64,000 nt of DNA from positions 140,340 through 204,339 of the forward strand of contig NZ_PJAS01000071.1 in the NCBI RefSeq assembly GCF_002836735.1, read 5' to 3'. The notes under the pieces were generated by a model, which searched no databases, had not been told where the DNA came from, and saw only the letters and a program-made list of their open reading frames with translations. Source of the DNA: Psychrobacter sp. 4Bb (GTDB taxonomy: Bacteria > Pseudomonadota > Gammaproteobacteria > Pseudomonadales > Moraxellaceae). The translations under genes and the position numbers were made by a program. Of the stretch, positions 57,048 to 64,000 are shown in pieces (positions within the stretch are counted from its first letter, which is position 1; the number at the start of each line of letters is the position of its first letter).

Positions 57048-57929
57048 ATGAAAATCGACTTACATTGCCATAGTACTTGTTCAGATGGCACCTATGCACC
57101 GACTGAGGTCATACAACGTGCCCATGCAGCGGGCATCAACGTATTGGCATTGACTGACCATGACACGCTGGCAGGGATTGACGAGGCGAGAGATGCTGCC
57201 AGTGCCTGCGATATGCAGATTATTAATGGCGTTGAAATCAGTTGTGAACATACATTAAGCGGTGGTTACGGAAAGAATAAATCTACCAATAAAATTATTC
57301 ATGTACTTGGACTGGACTTTACTGATCGCGAAAAAATGCACGCAACGCTGCAGCAACTGCAAGACAGTCGAGCCACTCGTGGTCAACGTATCGCTGAAAA
57401 ATTGAGTGAATTATTAGACATTAATTATGATGAGCTATGGCAAGCAGTGCTCGATAAAGCAGGCGGTAACCCACAAGCAGTCGGGCGCGCCCATATTGGA
57501 CAGGTATTGTTTGAGCGCGGTGAAGTCAAAACCGTTCAAAAAGCCTTCGATAAGTACCTAGCAGATAACAAACCTGCTTATGTAGCAATCGAGGCGCTGA
57601 CGATGCAGCATGGTATCGAGCTGATTCATGCTTGCGGCGGCAAAGCGGTGCTCGCACATCCCACGCGATATCAACTATCAGCGACACGCGTGCGTAAACT
57701 GATCGAAGAGTTTGCGCAGCTTGGCGGAGATGCTTGTGAACTACCAGCCACTAGTGAACCAATTAGTACCCGCAGAATGGTCGACCGTAGCATTGCTGAG
57801 CATGGTCTTGCGGCATCTATTGGTAGTGACTTTCATGGTAGTAACATGCCTTGGCGACGTTTGGGCGATGTTCCTATTTTGAATGATGATCAGCAAGGGG
57901 TTTGGGAGTCTTTTGCAACGCTTGCTTAG
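57048..57929 (+). CDS. rnm: PHP-domain 5'-3' exoribonuclease RNase AM (YciV/TrpH)
   Basis: RNase AM matures 5' ends of 5S and other rRNA and degrades short RNA from the 5' end in E. coli. The 293-residue PHP protein shows DLHCHSTCSDGTYAP (about 3-17), ALTDHDTLAGI (about 35-45), LAHPTRY (about 201-207) and GSDFHG, which supply the metal ligands. AAGG precedes the ATG. It is divergent from the yciB/yciI genes, as in related genomes. Confidence 0.92.
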   Translation: MKIDLHCHSTCSDGTYAPTEVIQRAHAAGINVLALTDHDTLAGIDEARDAASACDMQIINGVEISCEHTLSGGYGKNKSTNKIIHVLGLDFTDREKMHATLQQLQDSRATRGQRIAEKLSELLDINYDELWQAVLDKAGGNPQAVGRAHIGQVLFERGEVKTVQKAFDKYLADNKPAYVAIEALTMQHGIELIHACGGKAVLAHPTRYQLSATRVRKLIEEFAQLGGDACELPATSEPISTRRMVDRSIAEHGLAASIGSDFHGSNMPWRRLGDVPILNDDQQGVWESFATLA

Positions 57930-57988
57930 TGAGTAGGATTTACCTTGTTACAGTTACTTCTAATAAGGTTGTTTTCAATAGCAATAGG

Positions 57989-58014
57989 GCCTTATTTATC
58001 ATGATGAATAAGGC
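57989..58014. repeat. Near-perfect 26-bp palindrome after the RNase AM gene
   Basis: GCCTTATT, TATCATGATG and AATAAGGC make a 13-bp arm palindrome with one T-G mismatch. No T run follows. It may be a weak terminator or a protein-binding site in the 290-bp gap before the diguanylate cyclase gene. Confidence 0.5.
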
Positions 58015-58221
58015 TAAGAATGGGTAAGTAAACAAAATTGCATTCATAGAGAAATTATTGGGAAATAAATGCGTAAAATAGATTGATAATAAGGCAAGAA
58101 CTTGTAACACTTGATATGAAAATTTCAGAGCGGATAATATGCTTTCACTCTGATTTTAGCGCTCATATATTCAACGCATTTACACCTTTAATGCATTTAT
58201 ACTCTCTGCGGTAGCCCTTCT

Positions 58222-59679
58222 ATGGCTGTATCGATATCCCATCTAGGTTACAACAAAATCTCTCAAATGATTTTTGAGTGGCAGGCTGCTGACCGAACAT
58301 CGCTGATGGCCTTATTTATCGTGTTAGAAGTGTCATTGCATTGGTTCTGGTGCTTGTATGTCTGGTGGCAGCAAGATGCGTTAAACACCTATGTGAACAT
58401 ACATTATTTATATCCATTATGGCTTGGGATTAGCTTTGTTGGACTGTTTTTTTTGTGCATGGTAAAAGGCTTATTTCATTCGAGCAATGATAACGAAATT
58501 GTTTTAAGTCGATGGCAGATAGCTTTGGTTTTGGTTTACACCGCCTACATTTCTACTGTTATTGTGATGATAGGGTACAGCAGTCTGTTTGCAGGCGTGT
58601 CGCTCGTCGGCGCTGCTATGCTAGGTATGATGTTGATTAAGCGCCGCTATGCTTGGCGTATGTTTTGGCTGCATATTATCTTGATGCTATTAGCGATCAT
58701 GTCACCTTACTTTGGTATCAGTTTGCCCAATTTACGCCAGTTTACCGTTATTCATCCCATGCTTGAGAGTCATAACTATCTAACTTACAACGAGATTATG
58801 GCCGCTGAAAATGCGGTGGCTGCGTTAGCTTTTGAAAACAACGTCTTAAATTGGCATAGTATCAGCGAGCTACAGCGATCATCCGCATTTTTTTGGCGGT
58901 CGACGCACTTATATTTAGCGCTGCCAAAAGCGATTTTTATAGTCTATATGTTCCGTGCCTTACTGTTGGTATTAGATGATAGTCGATTTGAGACCTTACG
59001 ACACGCCAATCAGGACGAGCTTACTCAGCTTAAAAATCGTCGCTACGGTCTGAAAAAGATGAAGTATGCCTTGGCTACTGTGCGAGAATATCAAGACTTA
59101 AGCGTCATGCTGTTAGATTTGGACTGGTTCAAACAGATTAACGATAATTATGGACACGATGTAGGTGATCAGGTTCTGATTGAAATCTCGCAGACGCTAT
59201 CGCAGTCGTTAACAGATAAGACTATTATCAGTCGCTATGGCGGCGAAGAGTTTTTAATTGTCCTACCAGACACGAAGCATGATAGCGCTATGATGATTGC
59301 CGAGCAATTACGCCTTAATATTGCTGAACATGTCATGAAGATTGAAGGTCTGGCTGATTTTAATGTGACAGCAAGCTTTGGGCTATATACCTTAACTCAT
59401 GAAGAGCGAGATTGTATCGCGCAAGGCTACAAAACGATCACACAGCAAAAGACTGTCGCTCGAACGTCACCTCTTATCAAGCCAATTGCTACTCAGCGTG
59501 CGGAAAGCCAAATAGCTTCAATGCAAAAGCTGCCTAGTGATATCTGCCAACGTTTAATTAGCACAGCAGATAAAGCCCTGTATGAAGCCAAGCACCGTGG
59601 TCGCAATCAAGTTGTCAGTGCAAATGAGATGTGGGCCGAAAAAGAAGGTGGTAAGCAATGGCTCTATAAAAGCTGTTAG
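58222..59679 (+). CDS. Membrane-bound diguanylate cyclase (GGDEF)
   Basis: The 485-residue protein has five to seven hydrophobic helices in residues 28-255, possibly a membrane sensor (MASE-like). A GGDEF domain follows, with DELTQLKNRR (about 268) and SRYGGEEFLIVLPD (about 331). It would make cyclic di-GMP. The RxxD inhibitory site that normally lies just before GGEEF is absent. Between the GGDEF beta-strands and the final helix (STADKALYEAKHRGRNQ) is an unusual insert of about 45 residues. Confidence 0.88.
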   Translation: MAVSISHLGYNKISQMIFEWQAADRTSLMALFIVLEVSLHWFWCLYVWWQQDALNTYVNIHYLYPLWLGISFVGLFFLCMVKGLFHSSNDNEIVLSRWQIALVLVYTAYISTVIVMIGYSSLFAGVSLVGAAMLGMMLIKRRYAWRMFWLHIILMLLAIMSPYFGISLPNLRQFTVIHPMLESHNYLTYNEIMAAENAVAALAFENNVLNWHSISELQRSSAFFWRSTHLYLALPKAIFIVYMFRALLLVLDDSRFETLRHANQDELTQLKNRRYGLKKMKYALATVREYQDLSVMLLDLDWFKQINDNYGHDVGDQVLIEISQTLSQSLTDKTIISRYGGEEFLIVLPDTKHDSAMMIAEQLRLNIAEHVMKIEGLADFNVTASFGLYTLTHEERDCIAQGYKTITQQKTVARTSPLIKPIATQRAESQIASMQKLPSDICQRLISTADKALYEAKHRGRNQVVSANEMWAEKEGGKQWLYKSC

Positions 59680-59704
59680 TCATTAACGATCAGCCATTAA
59701 TAAA

Positions 59705-59747
59705 CAGCCATACTGCTAACACTATATAAGTATTATCGGTATGGCTG
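59705..59747. repeat. Inverted repeat between the diguanylate cyclase gene and truD
   Basis: CAGCCATAC (59705-59713) pairs perfectly with GTATGGCTG (59739-59747) across a 25-base loop between these convergent genes. No good T run follows. Confidence 0.45.
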
Positions 59748-59798
59748 ATATTCTATTGCTTAGTCCAATTTAGATGCCAGTTTCATTAATCCATCCAA

Positions 59799-61106
59799 TC
59801 AAGAAGCTAATTGCTGTACCAAGCTTGCGAGCACACTTGTGGCAAAGCTACCCGTAGTCAAAGTAAAGTTTAATACCAGCGTCTGATCATCCGACCATTC
59901 CCAGCTTAACGCCTCAATCGGTAGACGTAGCGCTCGTCTTTGCGCCTTAATATCGCGCTGCTCTAATCCAGTTGCCAGTTGCATGAGTAGGGGGCTGTGT
60001 TGTACTACCTCGGTCTCCAAATCTGCAGCGCTACCGATGACTTTATCGTTACCCGTACCCCATAGCACGGCAGTTGGATGAATATCGCCACTGTCAATAC
60101 GAGCATGCAACGTATCATCTAGTGTTTCACTAGTGAATATCGATCCTGAACCATCCAAATTAAACACTTCACCTGCTAGGCCAGTGTTCCAGCTGCCATT
60201 ACGTACCCGTGCTGCCAATATCTCATTAAATATCAAGCTACGCGCAGCAGACAATTCCATCGTATTTTGCTCGCGCGGGGCACGTTTGCGTTTGCTCTTT
60301 TTTGGTTGCGGGCGAGGCTCTCGCGGCGGACGAGCAAACAGTGATAAAGCTTCTCTGACGTTATTACCCTGACGACCAAAACGCTGTGGACCAAAATAAT
60401 TGGGTACGCCGTTTCTACCAATGCGCGTTAGGTGCTGCTCGACGGCCTCTTTTGCAGATAGTAGTTGCTCGGGTGATGCGTTACTTCCGTCATCAACATT
60501 TTCGTCACTAGCGCTCGCAAACTGAATATCGCGTAAAGTAATGACAAACTGATTGGCACGGTGCGTACCGCGATTGAGTTTTTTATTGTGCCAGTGCTGC
60601 GCAAGGATAGTGACAGTCTCATTTTCACCGATATCTACCGGTGCAAACTCAGTAGGCGGTAATTGTTTCTTTGGTATGCGTAGACTAAACCATTGGGTCG
60701 TCAACGCATGACGATCTTTCAACCCTGAGTAGCCGACATCACGCAATGGAATGTCTGCCCACTCTGACAATAGTTTTGCCAGATAAGCAGTATTCATGCC
60801 TGATTTTTCGATGTGTAACCATAAATGCTCACCTTCACCAGTGAAGTCTAATGGCAATAGCTCATTAACGATAAAATCAGTCGTATTAGCTTTATAAGTC
60901 GCTTGCTGTATTGGCTGCAAACTTGGCTGAGGCAAATTTTCAGTATCTGTAATAGTGGCAATATCCATATGAGCTAGGTCAATTTGCTCACTGGCTGTTC
61001 GTTCATTAGCGTTTTGAGCAACAGTTGTTCGATCAATAGTAGCAGCTTGGCTATCTAAACTATCTTGAGAAGTAGTTATTTCGTTTTGGTTGTCTTGAGA
61101 AGTCAT
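59799..61106 (-). CDS. truD: tRNA pseudouridine(13) synthase TruD, extended
   Basis: TruD makes pseudouridine 13 in tRNA. The catalytic aspartate lies in GYSGLKDRHALTTQWFSL (about 123-140). The product of 435 residues exceeds the usual about 350. Residues 1-65 are a Gln/Thr/Asp-rich extension, and the catalytic region carries a basic insert (PRPQPKKSKRKRAPRE, about 265-280) after LSLFARPPRE. Both regions look flexible. Confidence 0.94.
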   Translation of the reverse strand: MTSQDNQNEITTSQDSLDSQAATIDRTTVAQNANERTASEQIDLAHMDIATITDTENLPQPSLQPIQQATYKANTTDFIVNELLPLDFTGEGEHLWLHIEKSGMNTAYLAKLLSEWADIPLRDVGYSGLKDRHALTTQWFSLRIPKKQLPPTEFAPVDIGENETVTILAQHWHNKKLNRGTHRANQFVITLRDIQFASASDENVDDGSNASPEQLLSAKEAVEQHLTRIGRNGVPNYFGPQRFGRQGNNVREALSLFARPPREPRPQPKKSKRKRAPREQNTMELSAARSLIFNEILAARVRNGSWNTGLAGEVFNLDGSGSIFTSETLDDTLHARIDSGDIHPTAVLWGTGNDKVIGSAADLETEVVQHSPLLMQLATGLEQRDIKAQRRALRLPIEALSWEWSDDQTLVLNFTLTTGSFATSVLASLVQQLAS

Positions 61107-61349
61107 AAGGTCGTCTTTTATTTTGTTTATTAATAATGATTAGAAGTAAAAAGAGTGCGGAAAATAAAGTCGCATAATTACGTTTTGCAACGCAGCAAAC
61201 ATACAAAAAAACATCGTGTGCGCGGCGCTCTTGCTACTATCAATGCATAGCATATTAAAAATAATAGGATAAGTTGAATTTGTCTGGTTGGTTACGGTCA
61301 TTTTCAACCTGCTGTCATTAGAAATCATTATAACTGTTAAGGAAGCATT

Positions 61350-62999
61350 ATGACCGACGCAACGATCAACATAGCCACCATCAGTAAAGCGGATATCCCA
61401 AGCGGTGGTATGAAGTCGTATAAGCAAGAAGACGATAGTATCATTTTAATCACTCGTGATGATGATGAGTTCCGTGCATTCGATGGTAAGTGCCCACATG
61501 CGGGCGCAGATTTGGGTAATGGATTACGATGTGGTAATCGGGTAGTTTGTCCTTGGCATCATGCGACTTTTGATAGTCGCGATGGCTCACTATTAGAGCC
61601 GATAGCGACAAAGGGTTTGACTCAGTATGAGCTGACTCATGATGGTGATAATCTGACAGTCGATACCTCAACTCAGGTAACGGGGCAGGTCGAAAATGAT
61701 AAACTAACTGACACTCATACCATTATCGTTGGTGGTGGCGGTGCAGGATTTATGACAGCCGACCAGTTGTGTCAGGGTGGTTATGGCGGCAAGATTACGT
61801 TGATTAGTAAAGATGACAAAGCTCCTTACAACCGACCTTTATTATCCAAAGCGTTTTTGGCAGGCAAGATGGACGAGGATAAGCTGCTATTGGGCGGTGT
61901 CAATTGGGCGGATAATAACAATATTGAGTTACGCCTCAACCAAACGGTTAGCGAAGTGCTACCCAATGAAGCGACCGTCGTCATAGAGGATAATGATGGC
62001 AACAGCGAGCGACAGACTGCAGACTTCTTGGTCGTCGCCACTGGCGCTAAACCGAACTTACCACCTATTACAGGTGCTGAAATGGATGGTGTATATACGC
62101 TACGCAGCATGAGTGATGCCAAATTAATTAAAGCGGCCAGTCATGATCAGCGGGTGGTAATCATTGGTACAGGTTTTATCGGTATGGAGACCGCTTCGGC
62201 ATTAGCACAAGCTGGCACGACAGCTTCTATTACAGTGATTGGGCAAGGTAGCCGTGTGATGGGCAATATTGTCTCTGAAACGGTGAGTAACGCCTTAATT
62301 AAGTTACATGAAGAGAAGGGCATCAATTTTGTGTTTGACGCAACCGTCAATGAAATCACTAAGGTTGACCGTCAAGTGGACAAGGATGGAGATAACAATA
62401 ACCAAGCTTTCTCAAATGTAGGCGGTGTCACGCTGGCGAATGATGAGCATATTGATGCCGATATCGTGATATTGGGTACTGGCGTGTCTCCACGTACAGA
62501 GATATTGAGCGCAGTTAACGATCCAGATGGTGTACAAGTCGATGCGCATCTACAGCTGCGCGATGGCGTCTATGCGTTGGGTGATATCGCTAAAGCTAGC
62601 AACCAAATGGGTCGCATGCGTATCGAGCATTGGCGCGTGGCGCTGCAGCATGGCATGGTCACAGCTGCTGCAATCCTAAATGACGACAGTGTTGACTCAT
62701 TAGAGGCGCGTATTCCTTTCTTTTGGACCATGCAATATGGCAAGAGCCTACGCTATAGCGGTCATGCTGAGACACCAGATCACAATATCCTACTTGGTAC
62801 GCCAGATACGCATGATTATATCGAATACTATTTTGATGATGACGGCGAAGACACACGAGCTAGTGCAGCAAGTACGCTTGGACGTGATAAAGAGCTGGTC
62901 GCCTTCTCTGAGCTATTACGCCGTGGTCATGCACCGACGCGCGCGCAGCTTAATGCAGGGCTCGATATTATTGAGCAAGCGCATGCACTATCGCGATAG
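61350..62999 (+). CDS. Rieske-ferredoxin-fused FAD-dependent NAD(P)H oxidoreductase
   Basis: The N-terminal Rieske domain carries CPHAGADLGNGLRC and CPWHH (about 48-70), the [2Fe-2S] ligands (C-x-H and C-x-x-H). The C-terminal flavoprotein has an FAD motif (VGGGGAGFMTADQL), PLLSKAFLAG, and an NAD(P) motif (VVIIGTGFIGMETASALAQ). It is a fusion like mammalian AIFM3 and some bacterial ferredoxin reductases. The electron acceptor is unknown. AAGGAAG precedes the ATG. Confidence 0.9.
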   Translation: MTDATINIATISKADIPSGGMKSYKQEDDSIILITRDDDEFRAFDGKCPHAGADLGNGLRCGNRVVCPWHHATFDSRDGSLLEPIATKGLTQYELTHDGDNLTVDTSTQVTGQVENDKLTDTHTIIVGGGGAGFMTADQLCQGGYGGKITLISKDDKAPYNRPLLSKAFLAGKMDEDKLLLGGVNWADNNNIELRLNQTVSEVLPNEATVVIEDNDGNSERQTADFLVVATGAKPNLPPITGAEMDGVYTLRSMSDAKLIKAASHDQRVVIIGTGFIGMETASALAQAGTTASITVIGQGSRVMGNIVSETVSNALIKLHEEKGINFVFDATVNEITKVDRQVDKDGDNNNQAFSNVGGVTLANDEHIDADIVILGTGVSPRTEILSAVNDPDGVQVDAHLQLRDGVYALGDIAKASNQMGRMRIEHWRVALQHGMVTAAAILNDDSVDSLEARIPFFWTMQYGKSLRYSGHAETPDHNILLGTPDTHDYIEYYFDDDGEDTRASAASTLGRDKELVAFSELLRRGHAPTRAQLNAGLDIIEQAHALSR

Positions 63000-63365
63000 T
63001 ACTATCAAGCAATAAGTATTAGTATTTGGGGTATGTTATCAATTAGCACATCAATACATTTAGTGGTCTTAAAATGACTAAATTTTGCTAAACATCGTCA
63101 GAAATCTTGCAAATATGTTCATATTAACGGCAATTTTTTCCTCGTTTATCTACAATTTTTCTCATTTTAAGCCTCACAATCTAATTAATGACATACCCCT
63201 AGACTGGCTTAGTGATCTAAGTCAGTTTTTTTATAGTTAAATCTATATAGATCCGCTACATCGTCATCCTTGTTAAGTATACTAATGTATCACTTGCACT
63301 CGGTTTTCTTGTATCGAAATTATTTGAATGCAACTATACATAGACGGAAAAGGAAAAATTATAAT
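63000..63365. other. Intergenic region before the GNAT gene
   Basis: No gene is visible. It holds a terminator 205 bp after the reductase stop. This leaves room for a small RNA or a long 3' untranslated end. The next gene's promoter should lie in the following 135 bp. Confidence 0.45.
63204..63230 (+). terminator. Rho-independent terminator
   Basis: ACTGGCTTAG (63204-63213) and CTAAGTCAGT (63217-63226) form a 10-bp stem with a G-T wobble and a TGAT-like loop, followed by a T run. Confidence 0.85.
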
Positions 63366-63989
63366 ATGAGCGAAAATAATATAAATGACAGTAAGGTAAA
63401 CACAGATCACTTTGATAAAGAGTCGGTATTTCTACGTGAAGCGACATTAGATGATATTGGCGCACTTGAACAGTTATTGAACTGCTGCTATCGCGAGACA
63501 GCAGGTTGGACCAATGAGGCCGATTTGATCGGTGGTATCAGGACTACATCAGCGGAGCTCGCCGCCGTAATCAATGATCCTAATCACTATTATTTTGTCT
63601 ATCCGAAAACCACAACAGGCAATCGTGAGGGAGATGAGATGGGTGAAATACTTGGCTGTATCGCTGTCGATATCAAAACCGATGCTGACTCAAATAAAAA
63701 AGCCTATATCGGCATGTTTGCGGTACATCCTGTGCTACAAGGGAAGGGTGTTGGTAATGTAATACTACAAGCAGCTGAGACCTTTGCAGATCGTCATTTA
63801 CAGTCACTTAATCAGCCTAGCCGTCTGACTATGTCTATCTTAAGTCATCGTCCTGAGCTTTTGGCTTACTATCAGCGCCGCGGTTATCAGTTCAATGGTA
63901 ATAAAATGCCGTTTCCAAACGATGGCAATAATGGCGAGCCAAAGCGTGATGATTTAGAGTTATTAGAACTCGAAAAATTCGTTAGCTAA
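63366..63989 (+). CDS. GNAT-family N-acetyltransferase
   Basis: The 207-residue protein has a short polar start, then LREATLDDIGALEQLLNCCY (about 22-41). The acetyl-CoA-binding motif is GMFAVHPVLQGKGVGNVILQ (about 117-136), and LLAYYQRRGYQF lies near the end. The substrate cannot be told. An in-frame upstream ATG at 63270 is not supported; AGGA lies 11 nt before the ATG at 63366. The window ends just after its stop. Confidence 0.88.
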   Translation: MSENNINDSKVNTDHFDKESVFLREATLDDIGALEQLLNCCYRETAGWTNEADLIGGIRTTSAELAAVINDPNHYYFVYPKTTTGNREGDEMGEILGCIAVDIKTDADSNKKAYIGMFAVHPVLQGKGVGNVILQAAETFADRHLQSLNQPSRLTMSILSHRPELLAYYQRRGYQFNGNKMPFPNDGNNGEPKRDDLELLELEKFVS

Positions 63990-64000
63990 TCAAATTGGCT

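Noticed and set aside
59705..59747. The inverted repeat between the diguanylate cyclase gene and truD as a bidirectional terminator
   Set aside because: The 25-base loop is too long and no T run follows on either strand.

Overview
The window is chromosomal DNA from a gammaproteobacterium of the family Moraxellaceae, most likely Psychrobacter. The base composition is moderately AT-rich. SpoT has a decayed synthetase domain, as described for the relative Acinetobacter, and the RecA, FtsH, HtpG and ribosomal protein sequences fit. The genus call is an inference from protein character and gene order, with no database search behind it. Almost every gene is core. I see no insertion sequence, prophage, integrase, CRISPR array, rRNA or tRNA.

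Layout. 0.1-5 kb: rlmE, ftsH and folP (RNA methylation, membrane proteolysis, folate), then sdhE and a YgfX-like partner. 5-8 kb: a YidB-like protein and a DASS anion transporter. 7.8-10 kb: recA and a greatly extended recX on the minus strand, followed by a gene-free kilobase with close matches to DnaA boxes beside a very AT-rich stretch. 11-17 kb: trmB, a membrane protein with a pilin-like tail, a Kef-type antiporter, an unknown gene and a zinc CDF exporter. 17.4-24 kb: the minus-strand block gmk, rpoZ, spoT, ridA, priA. 24.3-29 kb: ispH, a thioesterase-like protein and htpG. 29.2-35.4 kb: a membrane C13 (caspase-like) peptidase, fghA, a TIGR03643 protein, rpe, three small unknown genes, and rpmB-rpmG on the minus strand. 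35.8-41.6 kb: a 5.7-kb gene for a lipoprotein built of Ig-like repeats. 41.7-50.5 kb: purU, ypjD, ffh, tsaB, uppP, rsmJ, a small membrane protein, ubiA and a DUF4112 gene. 50.6-64 kb: a lipoprotein, yjbQ, unknown genes, a YiaA-like protein, mnmC, the yciI/yciB/RNase AM neighbourhood, a diguanylate cyclase, truD, a Rieske-FAD reductase and a GNAT acetyltransferase.

Themes. Translation and RNA modification are over-represented (rlmE, trmB, tsaB, rsmJ, mnmC, truD, rpmB, rpmG, ffh). ftsH and htpG each have an upstream match to the sigma-32 heat-shock promoter. Several housekeeping proteins (RecX, TrmB, TruD, the TIGR03643 protein) carry long polar N-terminal extensions absent from E. coli relatives. 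No clear new multigene system is visible. The best leads are the Ig-repeat lipoprotein, the pilin-like fusion, the DnaA-box cluster, a possible attenuator before gmk, and repeat structures near the zinc exporter and the C13 peptidase.
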